In this document: positions 17,967-26,093 of the stretch, piece after piece
Layout: each line of letters starts with the position of its first letter
Numbering within the stretch: position 1 is the stretch's first letter
From: an uncultured Clostridium sp.
GTDB lineage: Bacteria > Bacillota > Clostridia > Lachnospirales > Lachnospiraceae
Assembly: GCA_946553025.1 (NCBI GenBank)
Contig: CAMNRM010000041.1
Span: forward strand, 1 to 44,567
Direction of reading: 5' to 3'
DNA: 44,567 nt
Translations under genes and position numbers: made by a program
The notes under the pieces: model-generated
Seen by the model: only the letters and a program-made list of their open reading frames with translations
Database searches by the model: none
Told to the model about the DNA's origin: nothing

Positions 17967-18367
17967 GCGATTTAATTTATTATCACCAGGGAGATTTATT
18001 GATTCAGCTATGCAGATGTATCCATATCTATGAAGGACTATCGGCTACAGGAAAAACGTTTTTACCCAGATTCGCAGAAAAATATGCAGATGCGCCGCGA
18101 TTTATTCGGATTTCGACAAAAAAAGAATATGATATGCTGCTTAAAACAGGTGAAAATCTATTTCTTTCGGAGGATGATATTTTATTTTTGGACAGGTTTG
18201 ATTTATTTGTATCGGATAAGGCTATTGACTTGTTGAATGATTTTGAGAAGCGTTGTGTTTTAATTGACTATAAACAGTTTATTGGACTTCCATTCAATAC
18301 AATTCGGCTGGCAAGCATTAAATTTGATGGAAAACGATTTGAGGTAAAAAGTGAAAATATTATCTGA
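17963..18367 (+). CDS. Small P-loop protein of unknown function
   Basis: 134 residues. The ATG at 17963 overlaps the upstream stop by four bases and has AGAGG seven bases before it. A Walker A fit is present at G25-LSAT-G30-K31-T32 followed by F-L-P-R-F. A hydrophobic strand ending in acid, DDILFLDRFDLF at about 73-84, could be Walker B. The rest (NDFEKRCVLIDYKQFIGLP) suggests alternating strands and helices of a minimal NTPase. It is too short for an AAA+ or ABC domain. Not recognised as a named family. A decayed frame follows at 18403, so the cassette may once have been longer. Confidence 0.65.
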   Translation: MSDLIYYHQGDLLIQLCRCIHIYEGLSATGKTFLPRFAEKYADAPRFIRISTKKEYDMLLKTGENLFLSEDDILFLDRFDLFVSDKAIDLLNDFEKRCVLIDYKQFIGLPFNTIRLASIKFDGKRFEVKSENII

Positions 18368-18402
18368 AGATAACCAATATATGACAACCAGTTTATTATT
18401 AG

Positions 18403-18528
18403 CCAGATATTTTTAACATCAACGAGATGGAGGAACATTGCATTCAATATCAGCAGGATACAGAGCGCTGGCTTATATCGGACATATCAAAAAATTTAGG
18501 AGAAAACTGGTGGGAAAATGATAAGTAA
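18403..18528 (+). pseudogene. C-terminal remnant of an unknown gene
   Basis: A 41-codon open frame without a usable start or ribosome site reads NINEMEEHCIQYQQDTERW, then LISDISKNLGENWWENDK and TAA. The aromatic and acidic composition looks protein-like. It lies 35 bases after the P-loop gene and before a terminator. I do not recognise it. Confidence 0.35.
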
Positions 18529-18552
18529 TTCCTATATTATCTAAATGTTATA

Positions 18553-18588
18553 GAGGCTGTCCCTTATCAACATGAACAGCCTCCCCTT
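18553..18588 (+). terminator. Terminator between convergent genes
   Basis: GAGGCTGT and ACAGCCTC form an 8-bp perfect stem around a 15-base loop, followed by CCCCTTTT on the plus strand. It closes the coupled pair at 17538-18367; rtcB ends 16 bases further on the other strand. Confidence 0.7.
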
Positions 18589-18603
18589 TTCATTCCTCCC
18601 GCC

Positions 18604-19812
18604 CTATTCGTCCCCGCTTGCCTTAAAGTTATAGATGGGGCGGATAATCTCCTGGATTTCGGCGGTGACATCGATGTTTTGAACGATATCCTCCATCGTC
18701 TTATACGCCATAGGACATTCATCCAGTGTCCCGGCATTGACGGAGGTGGTGTAGATGCCCTTCATCTGTTTTTTAAATTCCGATACGGTGAAGGACTGCT
18801 TTGCCGCAGATCGGCTCATTAACCTGCCTGCTCCGTGGGGCGCGGACTGGTTCCAGTCGTCGTTTCCTTTGCCGACACAGATCAGCGATCCGTCGCGCAT
18901 ATTGATGGGAATCAGAAGCTTTTCTCCTTTTTTTGCGGATACTGCCCCTTTTCTTAAGATCATGGCGTCGGTATCGATGTAATTGTGCACGGTGGTAAAC
19001 TGCTCTACGACATGCAGCTTCATTTCTTTGATCAGTTCATCCATCATTGCCTGGCGGTTTAAGCGGGCGTAGGTCTGGACAATCTGCATATCGTGAATGT
19101 ACTGTTCAAACAGTTCCCCCGACACATAGGCGAGGGTTTTGGGAATTTCGGTTTTTTTGCTGCGCTTTAATGCACGCAGGCTTTTTTGTATCTGCTTTTC
19201 CTTTCCCTGTTCCCGTAATTCGGCAATCAGCGCGTCCACTTCCCGCTTGTCCGGTGCGTTTAACCGGTTATAGCCTTCTTCCTGATAATAGGCGGCAACC
19301 TCCAGGCCAAGGTGACGGCTGCCGGAGTGGATAACGATGTAGATATTGCCTGCATTATCCTTATCCACCTCAATAAAATGGTTTCCGCCGCCCAGCGTTC
19401 CCAGGCTTTTTTCTGCCCGGTCGTGGTTGATCTGGGGCCAGCAGTGAAGATTCATTAAGTTGATTTGTTCAAAATACCGATGCGTCTTTTCTCGGACATC
19501 AAAGCCGGAAGGGATTTTCTGATAGATCACCTTATCGAACTTTTGCAGTTCCAGATGTTTTTCCTTTAATTTTACCGTTTCCATCCCGCAGCCGATATCC
19601 ACGCCGACCAGGTTGGGGACGACTTTATCCGTTATCGTCATCGTCGTCCCAATCGTACAGCCCGCTCCAGCATGGATATCCGGCATCATCCGTATCCGGC
19701 TCCCTGCGGTAAACTCCTGATTCAGCAGAAGTGTTACCTGGACAATGGACGCTTCATCGACCACATCGGTAAATATCTTTGCTTCATTATATTTTCCTTT
19801 TACTTCGAGCAT
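18604..19812 (-). CDS. rtcB: RtcB-family RNA ligase
   Basis: 402 residues, in the short RtcB range. Blocks in order: RMMPDIHAGAGCTIGTTMT, then VGVDIGCGMETV with the metal-binding C75, LGTLGGGNHFIEV, IVIHSGSRHLG, and SAPHGAGRLMSRS near the end, where H326 is the expected guanylylation histidine. RtcB joins RNA 2',3'-cyclic phosphate or 3'-phosphate ends to 5'-OH ends using GTP and manganese, repairing cleaved tRNAs and other RNAs. No RtcA cyclase or RtcR regulator lies nearby. The start follows AGGAGGGTAA. It sits 40 bases downstream of the acetyltransferase in the same direction, so they may share a transcript. Confidence 0.93.
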   Translation of the reverse strand: MLEVKGKYNEAKIFTDVVDEASIVQVTLLLNQEFTAGSRIRMMPDIHAGAGCTIGTTMTITDKVVPNLVGVDIGCGMETVKLKEKHLELQKFDKVIYQKIPSGFDVREKTHRYFEQINLMNLHCWPQINHDRAEKSLGTLGGGNHFIEVDKDNAGNIYIVIHSGSRHLGLEVAAYYQEEGYNRLNAPDKREVDALIAELREQGKEKQIQKSLRALKRSKKTEIPKTLAYVSGELFEQYIHDMQIVQTYARLNRQAMMDELIKEMKLHVVEQFTTVHNYIDTDAMILRKGAVSAKKGEKLLIPINMRDGSLICVGKGNDDWNQSAPHGAGRLMSRSAAKQSFTVSEFKKQMKGIYTTSVNAGTLDECPMAYKTMEDIVQNIDVTAEIQEIIRPIYNFKASGDE

Positions 19813-19852
19813 TTACCCTCCTATTTAGTTTGTGTGCTGTTTCTTAAATAAG

Positions 19853-20488
19853 CTATTCTGTTTGATTTTCTTCCATATCCGTCCAGGATTCCTGATCAAA
19901 TTTTTGTTTTTTGAAGTAGTAGATTCTATCCTCTTCGGTTATTTCACGGATAATTCGGCAGGGGTTGCCGGCAGCAATCATGTTGTCAGGAATATCCTTC
20001 CCCACAATGCTCCCCGCTCCGATGACCACATTATTTCCAATCGTCACTCCCGGAAGGATGACCGCATTGCCGCCTATCCATACATTATCGCCAATCGTAA
20101 CGGGGATTCCGTATTCATAACCGGAATTGCGGCTCTCCGGGTGGATGGGGTGTCCTGCCGTATAAATTGATACATTGGGAGCAATTTGGGCATTTTTTCC
20201 GATGGTGACTTTTCCCACATCGAGGACAGTGAGGTTGTAGTTGGCAAAAAAATTCTCGCCGACTTCAATATTCCATCCATAATCGCAGCGAAACGGCGGC
20301 TCTATCCAGACGTTGTTTCCCGTTTTTCCCAACAGTTTTTTCAGCATTTCAGGAATCTTTGCCCTTTCTTTTGGCGGCAGAAGATTAAATTCATAAACAA
20401 GCTGTTTGCAGATATCCCTTTCTTCTTCAAGTCCATCAAGCCATGCCTTATACGGCAGAGCGTTTAACATTCTCTCTTTTTGATTCAT
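19853..20488 (-). CDS. Sugar O-acetyltransferase (maltose/galactoside acetyltransferase type)
   Basis: 211 residues from the ATG complementary to 20486-20488, behind a perfect AAGGAGGAAAAG; a longer in-frame extension to 20566 would run over the promoter. The N-terminus [20 protein letters not shown] is the Maa/LacA leader domain. The rest is left-handed beta-helix hexapeptide repeat ([53 protein letters not shown]). The catalytic His lies in [12 protein letters not shown]. It transfers acetyl from acetyl-CoA to a sugar hydroxyl. Maltose versus galactoside specificity cannot be told by eye. Confidence 0.92.
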   Translation of the reverse strand: MNQKERMLNALPYKAWLDGLEEERDICKQLVYEFNLLPPKERAKIPEMLKKLLGKTGNNVWIEPPFRCDYGWNIEVGENFFANYNLTVLDVGKVTIGKNAQIAPNVSIYTAGHPIHPESRNSGYEYGIPVTIGDNVWIGGNAVILPGVTIGNNVVIGAGSIVGKDIPDNMIAAGNPCRIIREITEEDRIYYFKKQKFDQESWTDMEENQTE

Positions 20489-20537
20489 CTTTTCCTCCTT
20501 CAGGATGTTTCGTGATAATGAAAAACATGGGGATTCT

Positions 20538-20566
20538 ATTATATATCCGCACTGTCCGTTTGTCAA
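20538..20566 (-). promoter_or_regulatory. Consensus sigma-A promoter for the acetyltransferase (minus strand)
   Basis: On the minus strand, TTGACA (20561-20566), 17 bases and TATAAT (20538-20543), 50 bases before the start codon: a perfect consensus. It may also drive rtcB. Confidence 0.88.
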
Positions 20567-20622
20567 TTTTGGTTAATAAGCAAACGAAATGCATAAAAAA
20601 TACAAAAAAATGCATAGATATT

Positions 20623-20652
20623 TTGGACAAAGGAAAGAGATTGTGCTATAAT
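20623..20652 (+). promoter_or_regulatory. Promoter for the paaK-ACT transcript
   Basis: TTGGAC at 20623-20628, an 18-base spacer and perfect TATAAT at 20647-20652. The leader of about 100 bases holds AGCAGGC pairing with GCCTGTT (about 20691-20736), a moderate hairpin with no T-tract. Confidence 0.7.
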
Positions 20653-20757
20653 CCTAATACATCAATGCTTTAAACTGATGACAGTGCGGAGCAGGCAGCG
20701 AAGCGGTGAGAAAAAGCCTGTTCTGAGAAACCAAGCGGAAAGGAAGGATAACTGGTT

Positions 20758-22065
20758 ATGGAACATTATTATCAGCCAGAAATTGAATGCGCCTCCCGGG
20801 ATCAAATCCGGGCGTGGCAGGGCGAGCGGCTGGCAAAGACCGTAAAGAGAGTGTATGAAAATGTGGAGTTTTACCGCAAGAGGATGGACGAAAAGGGAGT
20901 AAAGCCGGAGGATATTCAGTCTGTTGACGATTTACATAAGCTTCCGTTTTTGACGAAGGATGATCTGCGGGATGCCTACCCTTATGGTCTTTTGGCGGCC
21001 CCCCTTTCGGACTGTGTCCGTATTCAGTCCACCAGCGGTACGACAGGACGCCGGGTTGTGGCATTTTATACGCAGCATGATTTGGACTTATGGGAGGAGT
21101 GCTGTGCCAGGGCGATTGCCGCGGCAGGCGGGACGAATGAGGATGTAGTGCATGTGTGCTACGGCTACGGCCTGTTTACCGGAGGCCCCGGCTTAAACGG
21201 AGGCTCGCATAAGATTGGCTCCCTCACGCTTCCGATGTCCTCGGGAAATACCGAGCGGCAGATTCAGTTTATGTGCGATTTGGGCTCGACGATTTTGTGC
21301 TGTACGCCTTCCTATGCCGCCTATCTTGCCGAGTCCATCTGGGAGAGGGGTCTTCAGGATCAGATTAAGTTAAAGGCCGGAATTTTCGGCGCGGAGGCGT
21401 GGACGGAAGAGATGCGCCGCGATATCGAAGAAAAACTTGGGATTAAGGCTTATGATATTTACGGTCTGACCGAGATTTCCGGCCCGGGCGTGTCATTCGA
21501 GTGCAGCGAGCAGACAGGGATGCATATTAATGAAGATCACTTTATTGCCGAAGTCATTAACCCAAAGACGGGAGAGGTTCTTCCCGACGGGGAGAAAGGC
21601 GAATTGGTATTTACCAGCATTACCAAGGAGGCATTCCCCTTAATCCGCTACCGCACCAGGGATATCTGTATCTTAAGCCATGAAAAGTGCTCCTGCGGCC
21701 GCACCCATGTCAAGATGACCAAACCTCTGGGACGGAGTGATGATATGTTAATTGTCAAAGGCGTTAATGTATTCCCGTCACAGATTGAAACCGTGCTGCT
21801 CAACCAGGGCTATCCGGCAAACTACCAGATTATTGTGGATCGCAAGAACAACAGTGATACCATTGAGGTTCAGGTTGAAATGACGCAGGAGATGTTCTCG
21901 GATAATGCCGGTGTAGTAGCTGAGAGAGAGAAGAAGCTGGTAGAGGCATTAAAGGCTATGCTGGGTATCTTTGTTAAGGTTAAACTGGTGAACCCGAAGG
22001 CCATTACCCGCAGCGAAGGAAAAGCTGTCCGTGTCATTGACAAGAGAAACTTATATCAGGGGTAA
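20758..22065 (+). CDS. paaK: Phenylacetate-CoA ligase family adenylate-forming enzyme
   Basis: 435 residues, the normal PaaK length. IQSTSGTTGRRVVAFYT near residue 90 is the ATP-binding P-loop. IYGLTEISGPGVSFEC, LVFTSITKEAFPLIRYRTRD and GRSDDMLIVKGVNVFPSQIE are the A5, A7 and A8 regions of the adenylate-forming superfamily. It activates an aryl acid to its CoA thioester via an adenylate. In gut anaerobes this family is typically paired with an ACT protein, as here, and linked to aromatic amino-acid fermentation products; the actual substrate is inferred, not shown. ATG behind AAGGAAGGATAAC. Confidence 0.93.
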   Translation: MEHYYQPEIECASRDQIRAWQGERLAKTVKRVYENVEFYRKRMDEKGVKPEDIQSVDDLHKLPFLTKDDLRDAYPYGLLAAPLSDCVRIQSTSGTTGRRVVAFYTQHDLDLWEECCARAIAAAGGTNEDVVHVCYGYGLFTGGPGLNGGSHKIGSLTLPMSSGNTERQIQFMCDLGSTILCCTPSYAAYLAESIWERGLQDQIKLKAGIFGAEAWTEEMRRDIEEKLGIKAYDIYGLTEISGPGVSFECSEQTGMHINEDHFIAEVINPKTGEVLPDGEKGELVFTSITKEAFPLIRYRTRDICILSHEKCSCGRTHVKMTKPLGRSDDMLIVKGVNVFPSQIETVLLNQGYPANYQIIVDRKNNSDTIEVQVEMTQEMFSDNAGVVAEREKKLVEALKAMLGIFVKVKLVNPKAITRSEGKAVRVIDKRNLYQG

Positions 22066-22097
22066 AATAAAACGATTTTGACAGGAGGGGATTGAAG

Positions 22098-22529
22098 ATG
22101 ACGGTAAAGCAAATTTCGGTATTTGTAGAAAATACTCCAGGAAAGCTGGCGGAACTGACCGAGTATTTACATCAGCACGATATTGATATGCGTGCGCTGT
22201 CCATTGCAGAAACACAGGATTTTGGGATTGTGCGGATTATTGTAGACGATGCCTACAAGACTTCCCAAGTGCTTAAAGAGGCCGGGTATGTGGCATCAAT
22301 TACGCCGGTGCTGGCTGTGGAAATGCCCGATGAGCCGGGAAGTTTATTTAAGATTTTAAAGCTTTTGGGCGACGGCGGGATCAATTTGGAATACATGTAT
22401 GCGTTCCTGACCCGCAAGGAATCCACCGCCTATATGGTGCTTCGTGTGGAGGACAATGAAAAAGCAGCGGAGATTTTAAGCAAAAAGGGAATCCATACCG
22501 TGTGCCAGGATGCGATTGCCCGCTTATAG
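22098..22529 (+). CDS. Tandem ACT-domain protein
   Basis: 143 residues from ATG 22098, behind GGAGGGG; a TTG two codons upstream is less likely. Two ACT repeats are visible: VKQISVFVENTPGKLAELTE (about 3-22) with MRALSIAETQDFGIVRIIVD, and VLAVEMPDEPGSLFKILKLL (about 74-93) with INLEYMYAF. ACT domains bind amino acids, usually at the dimer interface, and regulate metabolism. This stand-alone form commonly follows paaK, and the 32-base gap here supports a shared transcript. A plausible role is sensing an aromatic amino acid, but that is inference. Confidence 0.9.
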   Translation: MTVKQISVFVENTPGKLAELTEYLHQHDIDMRALSIAETQDFGIVRIIVDDAYKTSQVLKEAGYVASITPVLAVEMPDEPGSLFKILKLLGDGGINLEYMYAFLTRKESTAYMVLRVEDNEKAAEILSKKGIHTVCQDAIARL

Positions 22530-22590
22530 AATCCACAAATTTTAGTAAAAATAAGTACAGGTTGGTAAATAACGGATATGCCGTTAGCGA

Positions 22591-22618
22591 AATTCCCGGT
22601 TGGCAGCCGGGAATTTTT
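22591..22618 (+). terminator. Terminator of paaK-ACT
   Basis: AATTCCCGG pairs perfectly with CCGGGAATT around TTGGCAG, followed by TTT. Its loop contains the -35 box of the next promoter. Confidence 0.88.
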
Positions 22619-22628
22619 GCGGTATACT
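22600..22628 (+). promoter_or_regulatory. Promoter for the NhaC-type gene, overlapping the terminator
   Basis: TTGGCA at 22600-22605, exactly 17 bases, TATACT at 22623-22628. The -35 lies in the loop of the preceding terminator hairpin. The leader to 22742 is about 107 bases with no clear regulatory fold. Confidence 0.6.
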
Positions 22629-22741
22629 AAAACAGGTTTGGCTTGTCTGAACCGGTAATTGCGAAAAAAGTCTGTCAGATATAAGGGAATGGGTCGGAAA
22701 GTTCCGGCGGGACAGGCGATAAGAAAAGGAGAGAAAAATCA

Positions 22742-24361
22742 ATGATGTGCAGTACAAGAAAACGAAGTATCTTTGTCTGCGCCCTGCTGGTCATGGTGCT
22801 GATGGGTTCCATGACCGTTCTGGCAGCTGAGGGGGAAGCAGAGTATGTCCCCGGCGTTTATGCCACGTTCTGGGCGCTGGTACCGCCGATTGTGGCGATT
22901 GGCCTGGCGCTGATTACCAAGGAGGTTTACAGTTCCCTGTTCGTGGGAATCCTTATGGGCGGTCTTTTGTATTCCGGCTTTACCTTTGAGAAAACCTTCA
23001 CCCATATCTTTGAGGACGGGGTTATCGGCGTATTGTCGGACAGCTATAATGTGGGTATCCTGGTATTCCTGGTTATCCTGGGCGCGATGGTAAGCCTGAT
23101 GAACAAGGCGGGCGGTTCGGCGGCCTTTGGTCAGTTTGCGGTAAAGAAGATCCACAGTCGGGCGGGGGCGCAGTTAGCGACCATTTTGCTGGGTGTGCTG
23201 ATTTTTATTGACGACTATTTTAACTGCTTGACGGTGGGAAGCGTAATGCGCCCGGTGACGGACAAGTTTAAGGTGTCCAGGGCCAAGCTTTCCTATCTGA
23301 TTGATGCAACGGCAGCGCCGGTCTGCATTATTGCCCCGATTTCCTCCTGGGCGGCTGCGGTAACCGGTTTTGTGGAGGGAGAGGACGGATTTTCCATCTT
23401 TATCCGGGCCATTCCCTATAATTTTTATGCCATCCTGACCATTGTTATGATGGTTGGCATGGTGCTGATGAAGGTGGAGTTCGGGTCGATGAAAACCCAT
23501 GAATTAAATGCGGTTAAGGGCGATCTCTTTACCACGCCGGGCCGTCCTTACGGGGCAGCAAAGGAGGAACTGGCGCAGACCAAGGGAAAGGTTATGGATC
23601 TTCTGATTCCGATTATTGCCCTGATTGTCTGCTGTGTGCTGGGGATGCTCTACACCGGCGGATTCTTCAGCGGAACAGATTTTGTTACGGCGTTTTCACA
23701 GTCGGATGCCTCCCTGGGGCTGACCTATGGAAGCTTCTTTGGCATGATCATTACCATTGTCCTGTATCAGATCCGCCGTGTTCTTAAGTTTTCCGACTGC
23801 ATGGCATGCATCCCTGAAGGCTTTAAGGCGATGGTTCCGGCGATTTTAATTCTGACCTTTGCCTGGACGTTAAAGGCAATGACGGACAGCCTGGGCGCGG
23901 ATGTGTATGTGGCCGGTCTGGTGGAAGCCAGCGCGGGAAGTCTTTTAAACTTCCTTCCGGCGATTATCTTTGTTGTGGGCTGTCTTTTAGCCTTTGCCAC
24001 GGGAACTTCCTGGGGAACCTTTGGGATTTTAATTCCGATTGTGGTTGCTGTGTTTGAAAATACCAATCCGCAGTTAATGATTATCTCGATCTCCGCCTGC
24101 ATGGCAGGGGCGGTGTGCGGCGATCACTGTTCACCGATTTCCGACACAACGATTATGGCTTCCGCGGGGGCGCAGTGCGAGCACGTCAACCATGTCAGCA
24201 CCCAGCTTCCCTATGCGGTTACGGCGGCTGCCGTATCATTTGTAACCTATATTATTGCCGGTTTCGTACAATCACCGCTGGTTTCCCTTCCGGCGGGAAT
24301 ATTGCTGATGCTCGGCGTACTGACGATAATAAAAACAAAAGGGAATACCATCCAGGAATAA
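22742..24361 (+). CDS. NhaC-family Na+/H+ (or organic-ion) antiporter
   Basis: 539 residues, strongly hydrophobic with about 11-13 membrane segments. The conserved NhaC block CGDHCSPISDTTIMASAGA lies near residues 458-476. IGLALITKEVYSSLFVGILMGG near the start and FIDDYFNCLTVGSVMRPVTD around 160 are further family motifs. The first ~28 residues (RSIFVCALLVMVLMGSMTVLA) look like a cleavable signal peptide or extra first helix before AEGEAEY, unusual but seen in Clostridial members. Members exchange Na+/H+ or malate/lactate, and the substrate is not deducible. ATG-ATG start behind AAGGAGAG. It stands between a terminator and a convergent gene. Confidence 0.88.
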   Translation: MMCSTRKRSIFVCALLVMVLMGSMTVLAAEGEAEYVPGVYATFWALVPPIVAIGLALITKEVYSSLFVGILMGGLLYSGFTFEKTFTHIFEDGVIGVLSDSYNVGILVFLVILGAMVSLMNKAGGSAAFGQFAVKKIHSRAGAQLATILLGVLIFIDDYFNCLTVGSVMRPVTDKFKVSRAKLSYLIDATAAPVCIIAPISSWAAAVTGFVEGEDGFSIFIRAIPYNFYAILTIVMMVGMVLMKVEFGSMKTHELNAVKGDLFTTPGRPYGAAKEELAQTKGKVMDLLIPIIALIVCCVLGMLYTGGFFSGTDFVTAFSQSDASLGLTYGSFFGMIITIVLYQIRRVLKFSDCMACIPEGFKAMVPAILILTFAWTLKAMTDSLGADVYVAGLVEASAGSLLNFLPAIIFVVGCLLAFATGTSWGTFGILIPIVVAVFENTNPQLMIISISACMAGAVCGDHCSPISDTTIMASAGAQCEHVNHVSTQLPYAVTAAAVSFVTYIIAGFVQSPLVSLPAGILLMLGVLTIIKTKGNTIQE

Positions 24362-24409
24362 GAATGGGATGGACTCCCTTCGTTTGCATTAGAGTATATT
24401 TATAAATAT

Positions 24410-24997
24410 TTATTCCAGATGAACCAGCGTATATGGATGCCTTATCTGCGGCAGGAAGGTGTCCAGAATATCGCTGGTTTTTATTTTCAGGCTGGATGTA
24501 TTAACGCAGGGATGGCAGCCGATAAATGCATGGCCGGTAATAACATCTTCATCAATAAGCAGTTTTACCCTGTTTTCGGTGTCGTTCATCAGTCCCAGGA
24601 TACTGACGGAACCGGGGGTGATATCCAGAAACCGTTCCATATACTCTTCTTTGGCAAAGGAAAGGCGGGAACTGCCGATTTGTTTGGAAAGCTGCGCCGT
24701 ATGAAACTTTTTTTGCCCCGGCATCAGCAGAAGGTAGAAGGAGGTTTTCTGGGCATTGCATAAAAAAAGATTTTTACAGATTTCCGTGCCAAGGACTTCT
24801 TCGATACCAAGGCATCCCTCGATGGTAAATGCAGCCTCATGATCCAGCCGTTCATAGGGAATATGGAGCCGATCCAAAAGATCATAGGTGCGGATTTCTT
24901 TGGGAAGCCGCCCGTTTTCTGTCTTTGGACGGCCCTTGTAAAGAATGGGATTAAGGTTTGGTGTTTCCATAGTTTCTATAGTTTCCATAGTTTTCAT
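24410..24997 (-). CDS. ProX/YbaK-type prolyl-tRNA deacylase-like protein
   Basis: 195 residues from the ATG complementary to 24995-24997, behind GGAGAGTCATC; an in-frame extension upstream would overlap the neighbour. Blocks: YDLLDRLHIPYERLDHEAAF, GTEICKNLFLCN, TSFYLLLMPGQKKFHTAQLS, LDITPGSVSILGLMND and GHAFIGCHPCVNTSSLKIK. This is the stand-alone editing (INS/YbaK) domain that hydrolyses mischarged aminoacyl-tRNA, in the PrdX/ProX group; the substrate is inferred to be Ala- or Cys-tRNA-Pro. The N-terminus has the odd repeat MKTMETIETMET from 9-base DNA units. Confidence 0.9.
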   Translation of the reverse strand: MKTMETIETMETPNLNPILYKGRPKTENGRLPKEIRTYDLLDRLHIPYERLDHEAAFTIEGCLGIEEVLGTEICKNLFLCNAQKTSFYLLLMPGQKKFHTAQLSKQIGSSRLSFAKEEYMERFLDITPGSVSILGLMNDTENRVKLLIDEDVITGHAFIGCHPCVNTSSLKIKTSDILDTFLPQIRHPYTLVHLE

Positions 24998-25019
24998 GAT
25001 GACTCTCCAAAATATTTTA

Positions 25020-25847
25020 CTAAAAACAATCAAACCACCGAAAATGCACACAAGCGCGGTAAACGCCGTCTTCACGAATATGAGGGGCAACATAATCGGC
25101 TTCTTTTTTTAACTCCTCCACACTGTTTCCCATGGCAATGCCGATACCGGCTTCTTTTAAAATCTCCACATCGTTCATGCTGTCGCCAAAAGCAGCCGTA
25201 TTTCGGATATCGATTCCCCAGTAACTGCACAGCCGTTTTAAACCTTCGGCCTTTGACGCTTCCTGTTCCACGATATCCGCCCCGACCTTTCCGGCAAACA
25301 TCGGACACTTTACCTGGGGGAAATGCTGTTCTAACAGCTTTACCCCTTCTTCGTCCCCGATATAGGCAAGTGTGCGCACCTCCATGGAAAAAAGCTTATC
25401 TGCATCCGCAAACCGTCTTCCCACATCGCCCCATTTTTTCTTATCATGGGCAATAACGGCGTCCGGACAGGTATAATAATCCTTTCCGTCAATGGTCACG
25501 CCCAAACTTAACCCATGCTCCATGGCAAAGCAAAGGAGTTCATGCAGAAGCCCCTGATCCATAAAATGATTATAAATCAACTCCTGCCCTACCGTAACTT
25601 TTGTTCCGTTCAGATGAATAATCCCGTCGGGTCTAAGCTGATCACGAAAATCACAGCTGTAATAATTATCCATATCACGCCCGGAGGCAATAACAATTCT
25701 ATGATTTTCCCGCAGACGTTCTACCGCCTTCATGGCGCTGTCCGGGATTTGGTATGTACGATGATCCAGAAGCGTCATATCCAAATCAAAGCTGATAATC
25801 GACCGACGATCCTGTATTTTTCCCTCGGTTTGCATCCTGATTTTCAT
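25020..25847 (-). CDS. HAD-superfamily hydrolase, Cof type (class IIB)
   Basis: 275 residues. HAD motif I ISFDLDMTLLDH with nucleophile and acid Asp near residues 20-24, motif II IVIASGRD, and motif IV GDSMNDVEILKEAGIGIAMG. A class IIB cap of about 100 residues lies between. Such enzymes dephosphorylate sugar phosphates, nucleotides or flavin precursors, and the substrate is unassigned. GGAGG is almost touching the first ATG; an alternative ATG four codons later has a 13-base spacing, so the start is uncertain by four residues. It lies 22 bases upstream of the deacylase and likely forms a two-gene transcript with it. Confidence 0.9.
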   Translation of the reverse strand: MKIRMQTEGKIQDRRSIISFDLDMTLLDHRTYQIPDSAMKAVERLRENHRIVIASGRDMDNYYSCDFRDQLRPDGIIHLNGTKVTVGQELIYNHFMDQGLLHELLCFAMEHGLSLGVTIDGKDYYTCPDAVIAHDKKKWGDVGRRFADADKLFSMEVRTLAYIGDEEGVKLLEQHFPQVKCPMFAGKVGADIVEQEASKAEGLKRLCSYWGIDIRNTAAFGDSMNDVEILKEAGIGIAMGNSVEELKKEADYVAPHIREDGVYRACVHFRWFDCF

Positions 25848-25874
25848 TCCTCCAAAAAAAATTTAAAAAAGGTC

Positions 25875-25903
25875 TTTTCAAATCCAGATCTTTTTGCTAT
25901 AAT
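25875..25903 (+). promoter_or_regulatory. Promoter of tRNA-Pro
   Basis: TTTTCA at 25875-25880, 17 bases, perfect TATAAT at 25898-25903, ending 11 bases before the mature tRNA. Confidence 0.65.
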
Positions 25904-25914
25904 AAGAAATCGAG

Positions 25915-25988
25915 CGGGGTATGGCGTAGCTTGGTAGCGCGCTCGGCTGGGGGCCGAGAGGTCGCAGGTTCAAATCCTGTTGCCCCGA
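25915..25988 (+). tRNA. tRNA-Pro (anticodon GGG)
   Basis: Cloverleaf by eye: acceptor CGGGGTA pairs with TTGCCCCG (one G-T pair). The D arm is GCGTAGCTTGGTAGCGC, the anticodon arm CTCGG-CTGGGGG-CCGAG with GGG at 34-36, and the T arm CAGG-TTCAAAT-CCTG. The discriminator is A and CCA is not encoded. It is a lone gene with its own promoter and terminator. Confidence 0.95.
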
Positions 25989-26000
25989 TTTTTAAAAATA

Positions 26001-26040
26001 TGTCAGAAGCCTTGATTTTACAGGGCTTCTGGCATTTTTT
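26001..26040 (+). terminator. Terminator of tRNA-Pro
   Basis: TGTCAGAAGCC pairs with GGCTTCTGGCA (one T-G pair) around a 12-base loop, followed by six Ts. Confidence 0.9.
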
Positions 26041-26093
26041 CTGCCTTAGATTCAAGGTTATTTTTTGAAACCATTTGAATACATTCTTTTTTC

